Shown piece by piece: positions 47,501 through 57,848 of a stretch of DNA of 64,000 bases (its first letter is position 1; the number at the start of each line of letters is the position of its first letter). The notes beneath the pieces are model-generated. The model was not told the DNA's origin. It searched no databases and was given only the letters and a program-made list of their open reading frames with translations. A program made the translations under genes and the position numbers. The DNA is from Owenia fusiformis (taxonomy: Eukaryota; Annelida; Polychaeta; Sabellida; Oweniidae). The stretch is from contig CAIIXF020000006.1 of assembly GCA_903813345.2 (NCBI GenBank), forward strand, positions 29,864,024-29,928,023, in the 5' to 3' direction.

Positions 47501-47596
47501 AGAAAACATAAGTCAAGAACTGGTAGGAGTAACCATGGTAACTCGGAAAAAGCAAAGGAGGGTTTCTCTGATTCAGATGATCATGAACCTCATTGA
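35298..47596 (+). CDS. TTLL11: Tubulin tyrosine ligase-like protein, TTLL11-like, seven exons
   Basis: Joining 35298-35534, 39302-39404, 39755-40452, 41473-41681, 44482-44718, 46437-46552 and 47211-47596 gives 1986 bases, 661 codons plus TGA, with all junctions GT-AG and phases matching. The TTL domain (ATP-grasp fold) runs from exon 1 (TVDTSKAKSNLDVV) to exon 4. It has FGRRDFPCDIYW, the nucleotide loop KPDEGSQGEGIYLI, MKFDLRVYV, HLTNYSLNKHS, and the metal-binding end GFDILLLEDLKPILLEVN. All expected ATP and magnesium residues are present. TTLL11 is a polyglutamylase that extends glutamate side chains on tubulin tails in cilia and microtubules. The subfamily choice rests on remembered resemblance of exons 1-4 and the MSPDK...NLT block. 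Exons 5-7 form the C-terminal tail, basic at the end. Confidence 0.88.
35592..36180. mobile_element. Mariner-type MITE in TTLL intron 1, 589 bp
   Basis: CAGTGGGGGACATAAAG and the inverse-type end TTTTTGTCCCCCACTT lie inside TA (35590-35591, 36181-36182). A nested inverted pair GGCTCCCAGAATGCAACAT / ATGTTGCATTCTGGGAG sits near the middle. Confidence 0.7.
36215..37235. repeat. 1-kb fold-back in TTLL intron 1
   Basis: The left arm has ATGTTATTTTCTGGTACAAA, GTATGAAGGCATGTGTG and TTTTTTCAGGAAAGTA. The right arm carries their inverses in reverse order (TTTCCTGAAAAAAGC, CACATGCCTTCATAC, TTTGTACCAGAAAATAACAT). Inside, shorter inverted copies of CATGACCGT/ACGGTCATG and GGCCTTG blocks repeat. The open frame at 36257-36505 lies in the left arm and is not supported as an exon. 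Confidence 0.7.
37731..39045 (+). mobile_element. Helentron-like family 1, copy B, with doubled 5' end
   Basis: The 5' hairpin and the following CATATTGTTATGGTCTCCG occur twice in direct tandem (37731 and 37779) before the GGCGG-rich segment. About eight array units follow, then the 3' end GGTGGTGACATTTTGTCATG with TTAATGCCTTG. It lies in TTLL intron 1 in the gene's orientation. Confidence 0.65.
39302..39404 (+). CDS. TTLL11: TTLL gene exon 2
   Basis: It encodes YPFGRRDFPCDIYWNTATYQ and on to VNKFPG. The acceptor is TTTGCAG, the donor CCAG|GTAAAG, phase 1. GRR-x-PCDIYW is the segment that links it to TTLL11. Confidence 0.88.
39755..40452 (+). CDS. TTLL11: TTLL gene exon 3, core of the TTL domain
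   Basis: It opens with GMSELLNKINLTRAL and contains EFDFYPETW, the ATP loop KPDEGSQGEGIYLI, VVQEYLSKPLL, MKFDLRVYV and HLTNYSLN. It ends GPTCFQ|GTATGT in phase 0. The ATG at its third base is internal, not a start. Confidence 0.92.
40700..41400 (+). repeat. Minisatellite in TTLL intron 3, period about 60-70 bp
   Basis: About ten units of ACGAATTATGTATTTCATAA, TGAATAATGACATCATATTT, CTGGCATTAAG and a C-rich end of variable length. The C tract varies from CCCCCTCCCCC to longer forms. Confidence 0.9.
41473..41681 (+). CDS. TTLL11: TTLL gene exon 4, end of the TTL domain
   Basis: It encodes ILGFDILLLEDLKPILLEVN and SGPSLRIDYEQEV. ILLEVN holds the Glu and Asn that bind metal and ATP in TTL enzymes. 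Donor AAAAG|GTAGGT, phase 2. Confidence 0.9.
42012..42183. mobile_element. Short mariner/pogo-type MITE in TTLL intron 4
   Basis: CAGTGAAACCTGTTAAGTGG at the left and AGGTTTTACTG at the right lie inside TA. The AAGTGGAACACC motif recurs inside and in a fragment at 41710. Confidence 0.65.
42355..43012 (+). repeat. 29-bp minisatellite in TTLL intron 4
   Basis: About 22 units of CTCCCTAAGTAAAGACTRMA with TACACTCCC. Variants alternate (CCTT/CCTC, GCATAC/ACATAC/GAATAC). A block of eight units recurs exactly nine units (261 bp) later, so a recent internal duplication lengthened the array. Confidence 0.95.
43111..43958. mobile_element. PIF/Harbinger-type element in TTLL intron 4
   Basis: Exact inverted ends of about 29 bases: CAGAGGGGTCATTCATCAAG (continuing into CTATCGCAA) and the inverse at 43930-43958. 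TCGCAGTGATT and GCGACGTCGCA motifs repeat in both arms. A short Harbinger-type frame lies at 43628-43837. No clear 3-bp duplication was found. Confidence 0.75.
43628..43837 (+). pseudogene. Harbinger nuclease N-terminal fragment
   Basis: The frame contains VFRDRTDPLQIYDDVDLI then LRYRMPRLTIIKLYEMI, a match to the N-terminal region of HARBI1-type nucleases (FRDR-x-PL...YDD...RYR). It stops after 69 codons, before the DDE domain, so this element depends on another source of transposase. Its position inside the 43111-43958 terminal repeats supports the superfamily call. Confidence 0.7.
44482..44718 (+). CDS. TTLL11: TTLL gene exon 5
   Basis: Acceptor CTATAG|GG. It joins AG+G to read RVKRDANS and continues through FPAKYGPEYNWLRILERVSA to GFRAFTR. 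Donor ACCAG|GTATTG, phase 2. It lies C-terminal to the catalytic domain. Confidence 0.85.
44836..45270 (+). repeat. Degenerate GAAATGATTGAAAC-rich stretch
   Basis: Short motifs ATTGAAATG, CTTGAAACAG and GCGAAAC recur irregularly through TTLL intron 5. No fixed period. Confidence 0.6.
45808..46436 (+). repeat. 71-bp tandem array copied from exon 6 and its splice acceptor
   Basis: TAGGAGGTGTAAGCTGACAT and CACAAACTGAATTGAGTACA then GTTGATATTGACACCATGT recur with starts at 45871, 45942, 46013, 46084, 46155, about 46222 (degenerate), 46293 and 46364. The series ends at the true exon 6 boundary (46434). A partial unit precedes 45871. Spacing is 71 bp except one degenerate pair. Each unit carries an AG at the acceptor position and the first codons of exon 6. 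Confidence 0.92.
46437..46552 (+). CDS. TTLL11: TTLL gene exon 6
   Basis: After TATTTAG it encodes RRCKLTSQTELSTAEIDILY and ELMKKWDMSPDKDRNLTQ. Phase 2 in, phase 1 out (CAAG|GTAGGT). The first 60 bases match the repeat units upstream. Only this copy continues into the full exon. Confidence 0.85.
46771..47086. mobile_element. Mariner-type MITE in TTLL intron 6, 316 bp
   Basis: CAGGGTGGTCAAAAAATGGA and the inverse end ATTTTTTGACCACCCTG lie inside TA (46769-46770, 47087-47088). Confidence 0.82.
47211..47596 (+). CDS. TTLL11: TTLL gene exon 7, C-terminus
   Basis: Acceptor TATTTTAG. It encodes LCYQGFMEGFLQIAHKKFP, a stretch with VEQLIDYCE, then a basic serine-rich tail (NHRKHKSRTGRSNHG) ending DDHEPH and TGA. 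Confidence 0.87.
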
Positions 47597-47600
47597 TGCA

Positions 47601-47704
47601 GTGGTGACATATTGTTATAGTCTCCAACTTTTTAGTAGATGGTGTTAAGCGGGTGATGTCTGTAACAAATGGTGGATGGTGACATTTTGCATGTTAATGC
47701 CTTG
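47601..47704 (+). mobile_element. Minimal family-1 Helentron-like copy in the TTLL 3' UTR
   Basis: GTGGTGACATATTGTTATAG and TCTCC at the left and GGTGGATGGTGACATTTTGC with ATGTTAATGCCTTG at the right are joined with only about 50 bases between and no tandem core. It starts four bases after the stop codon. Confidence 0.65.
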
Positions 47705-47796
47705 TATGAGATTTTCATGTTATGTGATGATCTTTGAACTGTGTTCATAACTAACTGTTTGCAGTATCCACTTATTTACATCTTACAAAGATGTTT

Positions 47797-47960
47797 TGCT
47801 CAAATGGTGACCCTATGGAATCACTTACTTGTTCAGCTGTCTGTCTATCCGTCCGTCCATCTGTCTGTCATCAACTGTCAGACTAATATAAAATTCCATC
47901 CATTTATACCACTATGCTTGATAACCATTTTTGGGCTTTATGCTCATAGTTTACACCATT
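47797..47960 (+). mobile_element. Decayed family-2 Helentron-like 5' end
   Basis: GCTCAAATGGTGACC, ATGGAATCACTTACTTGTTC and a CTGTCTGTCTATCCGTCCGT run parallel the first 100 bases of the 20166 element. No tandem core or 3' end was found. Confidence 0.45.
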
Positions 47961-48050
47961 AGTCCTGGCTCATAGTATACTTTTGCCCCTTTTTGGGAAA
48001 ATCAGCTAGCTTTTATTAACATATTTCTATGTATTTAACAAAAATGAAAA

Positions 48051-48056
48051 AATAAA
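48051..48056 (+). terminator. Polyadenylation signal AATAAA
   Basis: About 455 bases after the TTLL stop. A second AATAAA lies at 48895-48900. Either could end the transcript. Confidence 0.35.
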
Positions 48057-48351
48057 TGTGTGAATGCATAATGAAAAGCTGTTAAAATCATGCAGTTCTA
48101 GAATTTTACTATTTTTTATTATTTTATATAGTTATGCAACTGATCATGATTAGCTCATTCAGCATAATACAGAATTTTGAAATTTGTTTGGTACATTAGT
48201 ATTTTAAATTGAGATATATTATAAGAAATATGTCTTCTTTTGATTGACAACTTAATGTATACAAAGTTGTGCAAATAACAAATACAAATACCTTATTTAT
48301 ATTATAAACAATTGTACTGTTTTCTCAACACAATTTTCTTATGGCATATTA

Positions 48352-48647
48352 CACTCCCCTCCAAAAGTTTGGCATGCCTATTTCTCCACTGTATAACTTT
48401 TTAAAAATTTCTTTACTATTTCCCCATTGCCATTGGTCATTGTTGAAACACAGGATCAAATCCTAAAGGCTGGTGTGAAAAAGTCACTCTATTTTGGTGG
48501 GAATTGAACCCACAACCTCCATATTAAGTGTTGAATGCTCTTAGATTGAAAGTATATTTGATCATTTTTGAATATAGCCAATCATAAACTGGCTTTAGAT
48601 ATTTCCCAACAGGGAAGCTGGTGATACCATACTTTTGGATCGGAGTG
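48352..48647. mobile_element. Tc1-type MITE, 296 bp
   Basis: CACTCCCCTCCAAAAGTTTGG and the inverse end ATACTTTTGGATCGGAGTG lie inside TA (48350-48351, 48648-48649). Confidence 0.7.
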
Positions 48648-49309
48648 TAGATGCTGCAGATATAAATTATAACAATGCTCATACAAATAAAGTTGTTTAT
48701 GTTTTGCCTGGAAATAGAAATGACTATCTTTAATGGAAATAATGTATTAATTTTTCAAGTATTTACCCATAAATGTAGTGTCATTAACAGTAAGTCCAAA
48801 AAGTTATCTTTTGAAAGTTGCCTGAGACACCATTACTGTATCTTTAGCCCGAGTCACATATATGCAAGGACTTGGTGCTGGGACTCTGTATATTAATAAA
48901 ATTGTGAATCACTTTTAAAACACCCCTAATATTATGTTTATTGACTCATAAATTGAAATGTTAGGGAAGAAAACCCTACAAAACCCCATAAACATTATTA
49001 AGGATATTTTGATTGGTGAAACTTGCAGATCATTATCTGTTTGAATTAAAATTGAAAGCAACATTATATTCAATTGATATATAAATGTGAATTACATATC
49101 TAGAGAAGCATTTGTGTGGAAGTCAATGGGAAAGTTAGCTGGCTATATCCACTGATTTTTATTAAGAACTCGATTTGGACATACTGTTATCAAACAACAA
49201 AGAAATTATGATTGTGCTTCCATCAACTTTATTTACTTCTCTCCTTTCCAAAAACAAATGCAAATCTTTTGCCATAACCTGTTTGCATCATCCTCTCTCA
49301 AGCAGACTA

Positions 49310-49803
49310 CAGTGCGTCCCAAAAAAGCAAAAACATTGTAAAACCACAATAACAGTGATGATCAATTTGATTTAGTTTACCATGAAGCCACTGTCTCCCC
49401 TTTCCAATGATATGTCATCTGTTCATATGTGATCATGGATCATTGAATAATCGTTGTTTTTTCGTGCATGGGTGAAAAGATATATCTACACACAGAGATT
49501 GGCTGGTCCCTCCATGTCGCTAACACCACTTTGAACCATCTTTGGATTCTGGATGAGAGCAGCAACCTCATTGGTGATTCTCTGTTAACTATTGCAATGT
49601 CTAAAACTTGGTCCGCAGCAGATTTTGCCCTGTTGTGCAAAAGGTATGATTATTCAGCGGTCTGTGGTTTTATATGAATAAATTTCATACCATTGGAAAA
49701 AGGAGACACATGGCTTCATGGTAAACTAAATCAAATTGATGTAATCACCACTGGTTTTGTGGTCATACAATATTTTTGCTTGCGTTTTTTTTTGAATGCA
49801 CTG
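49310..49803. mobile_element. Mariner-type MITE, 494 bp
   Basis: CAGTGCGTCCCAAAAAAGCA and the end TTGCTTGCG...GCACTG lie inside TA. The arms continue with TTTAGTTTACCATGAAGCCA and its inverse near 49715. The frames of 66 and 69 codons inside have no recognisable motif. Confidence 0.75.
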
Positions 49804-49805
49804 TA

Positions 49806-50596
49806 CATAGTATATGCATCCAATTCTTGAATGGATTAGAGGTACACAAAGCAGGTTTGTAAAATGTTGTATTTTCTACAGCTCACACGATAAACAGTAG
49901 CTATACAGTATACATTCTGCAATCAAAGCTATATACAATATATATGTATATATATATGCAACACAACTATATGCAACATTCCGACTGTGATATGATTTAC
50001 AAACAAAGCGTTGAGTCAATGAAGTATCTCAATAAATGGCAATGAAGTTATACATACATATAATAATGTGTACTCTATGTCAAATGAAAATAAATGTTTT
50101 ACATATGTGTTTTATATAAAAATATCATTTTTGTTATATTTTTATGCAATAAACATAATATTTCTAATGTTCACACAATATCAATATCCTTTTACTCTGG
50201 GGACCAAGGTGCACATTTTTAAATTTTCGTAGCAGCCCCAGAGTGAAGTCACAATTTACAGCATATATCATTTTAAAGCTAATGATCTACAGTAAGGTAT
50301 CCAAATTGATGCATTTTAGGTCAAGGTAATTTGTACCTATGTAAATTAATATTCCTCAATAATTTAACTTTTTGCAGTTTACATGCTAGTGAAAATAGTA
50401 CATGCCATGGTATATGTATTTTAATTTCCGAGTTTAATGGTTGTGGCCAAGGTACCAGCTAAATGGATGTAAAAAGTTGTTAGTCTTATATATTGTTAAA
50501 CTCTTTACTTTGATAAAATCTCTTTAAAAGCATCAACCACCAGTCCTTCAACAAGCCCACCTCCTTAGCCACTGCCGTTGACAACCAAATCCCTCA
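49806..50596. other. Intergenic, convergent gene ends
   Basis: No exon. A short inverted pair ACTCTGGGG / CCCCAGAGT lies at about 50195-50245. Confidence 0.4.
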
Positions 50597-51261
50597 TCAA
50601 CCTCCACATCCACCACATCCACCACATCCACCGCAACCACCACATCCACCCCCACAACCACCCCCATCTCCCCCACAACCACCACCATCTCCTCCACAAG
50701 CTGCCCCACATCCCCCACAGCCACCACAATTTCCTCCTGCATCACAATCACCAGAATTCTCCACACCACAAGATGTATCAACACCACTATGATCCACAAG
50801 CTGGGTGTCAGAACTAACCCCATGGTTGTCATGGTAATGGTTCATCACGTAATAATTACATGGCATCATCATATACCAATTATGCATCATGTACCCAGCA
50901 GCCATCACAAACAACAGGTCATGGGTGTCCTGATCTTTAACCTTACGTGTACCTCTTTTCTTTGGAGGTTCTGCTTCAGCAATTGTGACGGGTGTTTTCG
51001 GTTGGCACAGGGCAAACAAAGTTGCAACTGAGAAACCCAGTGCCAAATGTTCTCCGATGTAATCAGTTTGATTTGTAATATCCATTTCTCCTGTTTTCAA
51101 ATTGATGATCACGCTACCAAAGGAGAACTTGTTGTTGTCAAAGTGTTTTTTTGTGGATGCCTGCATATAATTATACGCAGATGTCAGCTTGATGTTGATG
51201 GGGTTTAATTTGTAGAATGTGGCCTTAAACCATCCTGGGTTGCCTTTGATAGCACGGCTAC
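50597..51261 (-). CDS. Gly-Cys-tail protein, terminal exon, copy 1
   Basis: Minus-strand exon opening after TTTGTTTAG (phase 1) and ending in TGA, 220 codons. It starts GSRAIKGNPGWF, continues with a beta-rich segment (FGSVIINLKTGEMDITN, HLALGFSVATLFALCQP), a basic linker, a motif HDLLFVMAAGYMMHNWYMMM with PCNYY, a His/Asp stretch, then a tail of about 60 residues of GGCGGCGG type. The AIKGNPGWF start and the hydrophobic LALGFSVATLFALC strand/helix faintly recall tubby-like (LOR/scramblase) folds, but this is only a guess. The Cys-rich tail could bind metal or cross-link. A homologous exon lies at 57849. No upstream exon was found before 62070. Confidence 0.65.
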
Positions 51262-51489
51262 CTAAACAAACAAATAATTCAAAACAATATAGAATATTAT
51301 CGGTTGCAACAAAATAAGAGCACCATGGGCTATTAGTGATAATCTTTATCCCAGCTCCCTTATATAAATGCAATGAATTTTCAAAGATCCTGCAGTATGG
51401 AAATTGTTGTCAATTCCCATACAATTCTATTGGGGTGAATAACTAGTAGTTTGAACCCAGGGATTATGAAAATGTACAACACCTCTGGT

Positions 51490-51735
51490 ATTGATTTATT
51501 GTAAGATTAATTTGGACATCTACTAGATATAGTATACATGTAGTAGGTTAATCCAAGGGATTACAAATAGTACTGTATATGATTGATGTATTGTAGAATT
51601 AATTTGGACATTTAGTAGTAGGTAATCCCAGGGATTACAAATTGTACTATATTTATATGGTTAATGTATTGTAGAATTCATTTGGACATTTCCTAGCATG
51701 TTAATCCTCGGGATTACAAATTGCGTTGTCTATTG
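51490..51735 (+). repeat. Three diverged tandem units, 78-92 bp
   Basis: TTGTAGAATTAATTTGGACA and GGTTAATCC-GGGATTACAAAT recur with starts near 51501, 51593 and 51671. Confidence 0.75.
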
Positions 51736-51739
51736 GTGA

Positions 51740-54281
51740 TTTATGTGATTGTTTTGACAATTTATCTTGAGATGGACCGTTAATAATGTATTCAAATGAT
51801 CGTAGGATTAGACAAGAATATACATTCTTTATAAAAATAAACTGCATTCTTTGGTGAATAAGAACTATCTCTAGTTTCATTTAGTTTCAAACAAACTAAT
51901 GGCCTTCCATCAGGTCATTCCAAACAATAAAAAAATACTCTACATCAATTAGATCACTCTTACACTCAACAGTATATACACGCTTAATTCAAAAAATGTT
52001 GCATAAATCATTTTTATGCGCCTTTGTTGAAAATATGATGGTAAAGCTGTAGGTCAAACTAAAATAAAAACTAAATTCATCCTCCAAAGTATTTCTCTTT
52101 CACTCACAGAGGTATTTCAGTTTATGCTTCTAAAATCTCAATAAGTTACTGCTTTACTTCAATCAGACCATTTTTAACATGTTTCACTGTCTGGACAAAG
52201 ATTTTTAACGATGGGTCTTCATCTCACTGATTGAAGTACACAATTCCAAGGCCAATAAGTTTACATCCTCCTAAAGCAGGTGTCCAGAATCTGCACCTCC
52301 TAAGACATTCTGGATCTTAAAGCCATGTGATCGGAGGATGATAAGTTTGTGATTTATCAGTCTCAGACCATGCAGTATTGCAGCAAACACAGATGGAAAA
52401 GAAACACTGAATCTGTCATAAAGTAACAGGTCACAAGGATTACAAACAATGGTTATAAATTAAAGAAACAGAAAAGGTTGTGGATATTAGAGGTTTTCAC
52501 ACAAGACTGAACATTCAGTCTCGATTGATGTTCATTATCCGTGATTAGGTGTAGATCTAGATTCATCAAGGGCATTTATTTTAATACTTTTTGTATACTT
52601 GGGAATAATAACCTTTTACTCATTACTTGCCCATAGAGGCTTTTTGCCACGTGGGAAATTACCATGGGATAAAGACGTTAAAGTCTAATTTAAGCATACA
52701 TGTATATTTCAACACAATCAAAAATTCACTCTTTTGAAAGCAATAAAATAAAATGTTCTTAGTAAAATTCAGGACCTTTTGTAATCTAAATGGCTTGAAA
52801 TTCGAACAAACCACAAAATCTGTTGCTGCACCCCTGACAGAACAGCCTTGCAGACTGCTATGTCTCACCATGTCCCATGTAACTCCTTCTGCTCTTGAAA
52901 ATGATCTACATGTACAACCCAGAATCTGTTTATCTGGGACCCAACATTTGCTTAAATATACTCATACAGAAATATAAAGTATAGATTACATTTCGAAGTA
53001 CAAAAACAAACTCCAAACATCCCAATGTATATAATGTATACAAATCAGTATTCAATAATGCATATCTTAAACAGAGAATAAACGCAATGATTTTCATAAC
53101 TGCATACATAATAGTAAGTATTAAATTATTGATTATTAAATTGCCGCTAATGTTGTAAAACCTTGGCAATTAGCTACTTGAAATGGATTGTAATTGTTTA
53201 TATTAGAAATAAATTGATAACATGAAGAAAAAAAAAGTAATTACTAGCATGGGGCTAGCCCATCTTATATATTAGATAAATCTTCATTGACATCTTAAAA
53301 CACAAAACAATAGGTTTTCATTTTGAATTATTTATTGTCAAAATATCACAACATACATGTAAATTACACAATTCAAATAATTCATTTACACCAAATTTAT
53401 TCATTAATTGGTACATAAAATGAAAATATCTAAAGAATCACAGGCCCATGGCCAGGTTTTCCCAAGAGGGATTCACTTTTCAAAAATTTCCAGGGGGGTT
53501 CAGATTCGACAATTTTGGCCCAAAAATGGCCCAAATCCTTGAAAAATGCTCAGAATATTCTCTGGCTACAGGCCTGGAATCATGTCTGCTGGTATTTGAT
53601 AAGGCTCTAGCCCACTCAGTATTTTTTTTTAGAATTATGGCCTTCTTACAAGGCCTTAAAATTGACATTTTTATTTTACAAGTTCAGTCAATGGGTAAGT
53701 ATTGTATTGTCCTAAAACTGATAAAACCTAATCTATTGATCATTTACATATTTACAATTCTTAATCTGTGAACATTAATTGAATTCTTCAAAAAATTTGG
53801 TGTCCATTTTAATTGGTAATGTAACAATCCTGCCTATTTGATCTCTGTCAACAATCAATTTATAATGTTCACCTGAATAACAAATTGTCAAAATCCATCA
53901 AATGGTAAAACCATTACATTAAATTGTGCAAAAATAATACAATAATAATTATAATATCACCTTGATCTAGTTCCCATCAACCAATTCCTGAAAAGCTGAT
54001 ATTAACGTTTTAAAGACATCTACTTAGTAGAGGTTCATACAATAAGAAAATACCAATGATAACATTCCAAATCCCACCGAACAAAACAAATTTTTAACCT
54101 ATACAATTCAAAGGAAATCTGTCAACTGGTATTTGAGTTATTGCCCAGACAAATAAATGGATGGAAAAATTAAAGATGGATAGACAGCTTCCCTATATCC
54201 CTTCCTGAACTCTGTTTGGTGGGATAATAACCAACTCAAAGCCCTAAAAACCATTACAACGATATCAAACAAATGCTTTAC
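51740..54281. other. AT-rich stretch between the Gly-Cys exons
   Basis: No exon recognised. The segment 53445-53590 (CAGGTTTTCCCAAGAGGGAT, TGGCTACAGGCCTGG) is related in inverse orientation to 45520-45750, a shared dispersed repeat. Confidence 0.4.
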
Positions 54282-54808
54282 AAAACAAGGCATTAACATG
54301 ACAAAATGTCACCACCAAATTGCTCATTGAAGGTCAAATCGTTTTTGAAGGTCAAATCTATAGTCAAATTTGAACTTTTGAGAATTTGTAGATGATTTTG
54401 AAAAAAAACAATTGGTCAATTTGAAACAAGTTGAAAAAGACCTTTTTGACCTTTTTTTACCTTGAAAAGGTCATTGAAGGTCAAATCACAAATCTAAAGT
54501 CAGATTTGAACTTCTGGTAACTTGTACATGATTTTGGAAAAATTGGTCAATTTTAAGCAAGTTGAAAAAAGACCTTTTTGACCTTTTTAACCTTTATTTG
54601 ACCTTGAAAAGGTCATTGAAGGTTGAATCTTAAATATAAAGCCAGATTTAAACTTCTGAAAACTTGTAGATGATTTCGAAAGAAATTGAAGTCAGTCTAA
54701 GCAGTATTTGTTAAGTTATTTGGAGTTGTAAGAATTTATTACAGATGCCAATCGCCAACCGCCGATCCCCGCCACAAAAAAACGAACCACTTTATGGTTG
54801 TGACATAA
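54282..54808 (-). mobile_element. Helentron-like family 1, copy C
   Basis: In minus orientation, the 3' end (AACAAGGCATTAACATGACA, AAATGTCACCACC) is at 54285 and three array units with GAAGGTCAAATC follow. The 5' side is decayed (CCACTTTATGGTTGTGACAT at 54788-54807). Confidence 0.6.
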
Positions 54809-57800
54809 CAACATAATTTCTTATGAGAAAATGTGTTTACATAACAAACCTTATCAATCAAATGGAATGTTGGCAAGTCAAGTGTTTAATCCTAATAAAT
54901 CATTTGACAAAATGTAGTTTTAAGATAATGTACCCCTTTTTGAAGAAATACAGGTATATAACTCTGATGTTTAAACTTATGATCCCTCTCCTTGTTTAAA
55001 ATACATGTAGTTATAGAAATACTGATTTAATATTGTTCTTTTCTGAAATTTAAACAACTCCACATAAAATGTCCAACTCAGAATATGACATGGTGCACAT
55101 AATTTCAACTTGTAAGATGGCAAAAAATAATATAATAATGAGTAGAATAAAATATAATAATCAACAATACATATATGATAAACTAATATAACATAGCTTA
55201 TGTACGTCACACAAAGTGCATTTATAGTTTTCACAAATAACTAGTCAATGTATTTACACCTTCTGACTTGTCAAGTAGGTGCTTATGCATGTTTAAGTGT
55301 TAACAATTATACCAGGGTTGAGTCCTTGATTTACATTAAAAAGGTTTCTAATTGAATTTCAATTCCTTTTAATAATATTGTTAAAAAATATCTTGCTATG
55401 TGTGATGATTTAGCATGGGACTCAGATTTGTAAATGCATTCATTTCTTGTCTGCTTTAGCTTCAAACATTTATAAAAGAAACTTCTTGCAAAAAATATAA
55501 AATATACAATTACGAATACAATAATACAATTTATATAATATTTGAAATATTTACTGCACTGTACACTGCCAACAAGAGGGGGAAAAACCCCAGGGCTCAG
55601 AGATGACATACATCTATAATGTAAATCTGTATTGAGAAGACATCGTCGCTGATTGGTCAAATCAACAGGCAAATGACATCATTCAATGGCTGTTCCAAAA
55701 TTTTCTAAAAACACTTCAAATAATAATTTGTTAATATCTGGATTGTTAACACCATAGCTTGTTATTTCACATTAAGATAAAGAAATGTCTAGGAATATGC
55801 TAACATGATTAAAACAACACAACGACGTGTGATATTCTGAAACTAGCTGGTAAAAATTTAAACAAATGAAGAGACGTAATTATGTCTGTCATTTCCTAAG
55901 CTCTGGGGTTTTCCCTCGTCTTGCCGACAAGCTAAAATTATGCCAATCCACATGTCATATGACAAAGTACTTATTTACATCATGCCTTGTAAAATAGGCC
56001 ACATAAGTAAGCAATGAACTTCTACAAAATATTGTGCCATTCCTCGGAGCTCCATTGTTCATTTGAAAATCACTTACTTTTTAACCAACATTAACAGGAC
56101 ATGTACATGTACTATATATCAAATGAAAGCTTTTTTGGTAATGAACACAAGTTCCAGCAGCTATAAGGGTTACATATATTTAGTATTATCCATACAATTT
56201 GTCATCTATAATACACAATAGCATTTTATGACACTCCATACATAGTCTGTATTTATTTAAAGTATTTTGAAAATCAAGTTATCCTAAGAACAATTTAATA
56301 TATAAATTGGATAACATTATTCTTCAGTATGGCGATGGATACCATTTTCGGGGATTATGATTTGTGGAAAAGTTTCTCCCATTATGGTCTTCACATATTC
56401 ATCCACAATAACAGAATAATTTTCACGCCCATTTCATATTTTACCAATTCAGTTCACGTTCAAGATGGCTAACTTTCGCATTATTTTGGGCAAAATTAAA
56501 TAAGAACAAAATAAATATGGCAAACATCAATCAATATGATAATAGGATTCAATCCAATGATTTCCAGCTATCAAATTTATCCACTCTTCAAAGGTAAAAA
56601 TTTGAATAAAAATGATATCCCTCAACTGCTCAAAACTCATAAGATATTTAGTCCATATCAAGCCAAATATTATTCATATATTTCTTCTTCGCTTTTAAGT
56701 GAAGCATATATAAAATGTTCTCCAATTGGTGGTATGAGTTGGTTACATTCTAATATAGAATATAAAACAAACATACCCAATCAACCAACCAACGATCAGG
56801 ATATCTCTACCCCATAAATGTGGGGTTGATTTTTCAAATCACTTCCACAACTATTCAGGCTCTCAGCATACAATACTATATTTTACTTCATTGCACTCCA
56901 GTCTATCAATATATGCTATATGTACGTGTACTGCATCTCTCACCCCAATAGGAAAGTGGGTTAGAGTGAAACTATGTCATTAAGTAGCTTTTATCTTGAA
57001 TAAGAATTTGTAAATTGGTTATGTAGCTGTTTTGGAAATGGACAAAAAATGTTAAAAGGAGTGATGAGGTTTTTTGTAGAGATTCCATCACTGGCCTTTT
57101 CAGATTTACGTTCATGTATCCCCCACCTTACACAATTAAGGTTTGTCAAATCTCAAACCGAGTGTTCAAAATTAATACAACACTTTCATTCATCGTTATT
57201 TACATTTTCTCCCTATATGTTATTTACACGAATGATGTTGACTTCTTCACAAGATTTATTTCTTACTTGCTTGTCAATATACCAAAAATGTGTTATCACA
57301 AAAAAGCCTAAAGACAATATGCAATACTATGTTACCAACTCTAGACCTATCAATTATACAGATAGATAATTTCAATGCTCAACTACTGAAGGGGCTTGTT
57401 GCATATCATCATGTACATGCACTTTTTAAAACACTGCCCCTTGTAATTCATGTCTTTAATTCTAGGTTACAATTCTAAGGTAATAATAAAAATTAGACTT
57501 CAGATTCCAAAATATATTTGACCAATAATTATATGCATTTCAGAGAAAAGTTCTCACATCAATACTAAAATTGACACAAATATGTACATATTTACAGCCC
57601 ATATTATGGACTTGGGACTCTAGGTTTTTCATTGGGTACTTCTGATACGGATAATAATAGCATTTATTACAGTTGAAACTATGCATATAGCAATGTTTCA
57701 CATCAACATCATACCAGTTCCAATTGTTCCAACATTCCATCCTTTCATCCCTTTGTTATATCATAAACTGATCCAATCAACCAATTTGGACTAGTCTATT

Positions 57801-57848
57801 CATGTAGCAAACTCCTCCACATAAGGGTTGTTAGCATATGATTTCAAG
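54809..57848. other. AT-rich stretch, no gene seen
   Basis: Frames of 85 to 113 codons occur on both strands without motifs or splice context. It would be intronic if the 50.6-kb exon splices to 62070. Confidence 0.4.

Noticed and set aside
49440-49677. Opposed 66- and 69-codon frames inside a MITE as transposase remnants
   Set aside because: I could not match any catalytic or HTH motif of Tc1/mariner transposases.
50578-50832. His-rich plus frame and Val-rich minus frame at the first Gly-Cys tail
   Set aside because: Shadow frames of the same GGC-coding repeat.
55331-57369. Frames of 85-113 codons at 55-57 kb
   Set aside because: AT-rich hydrophobic readings without domain motifs. They are expected by chance in this composition.
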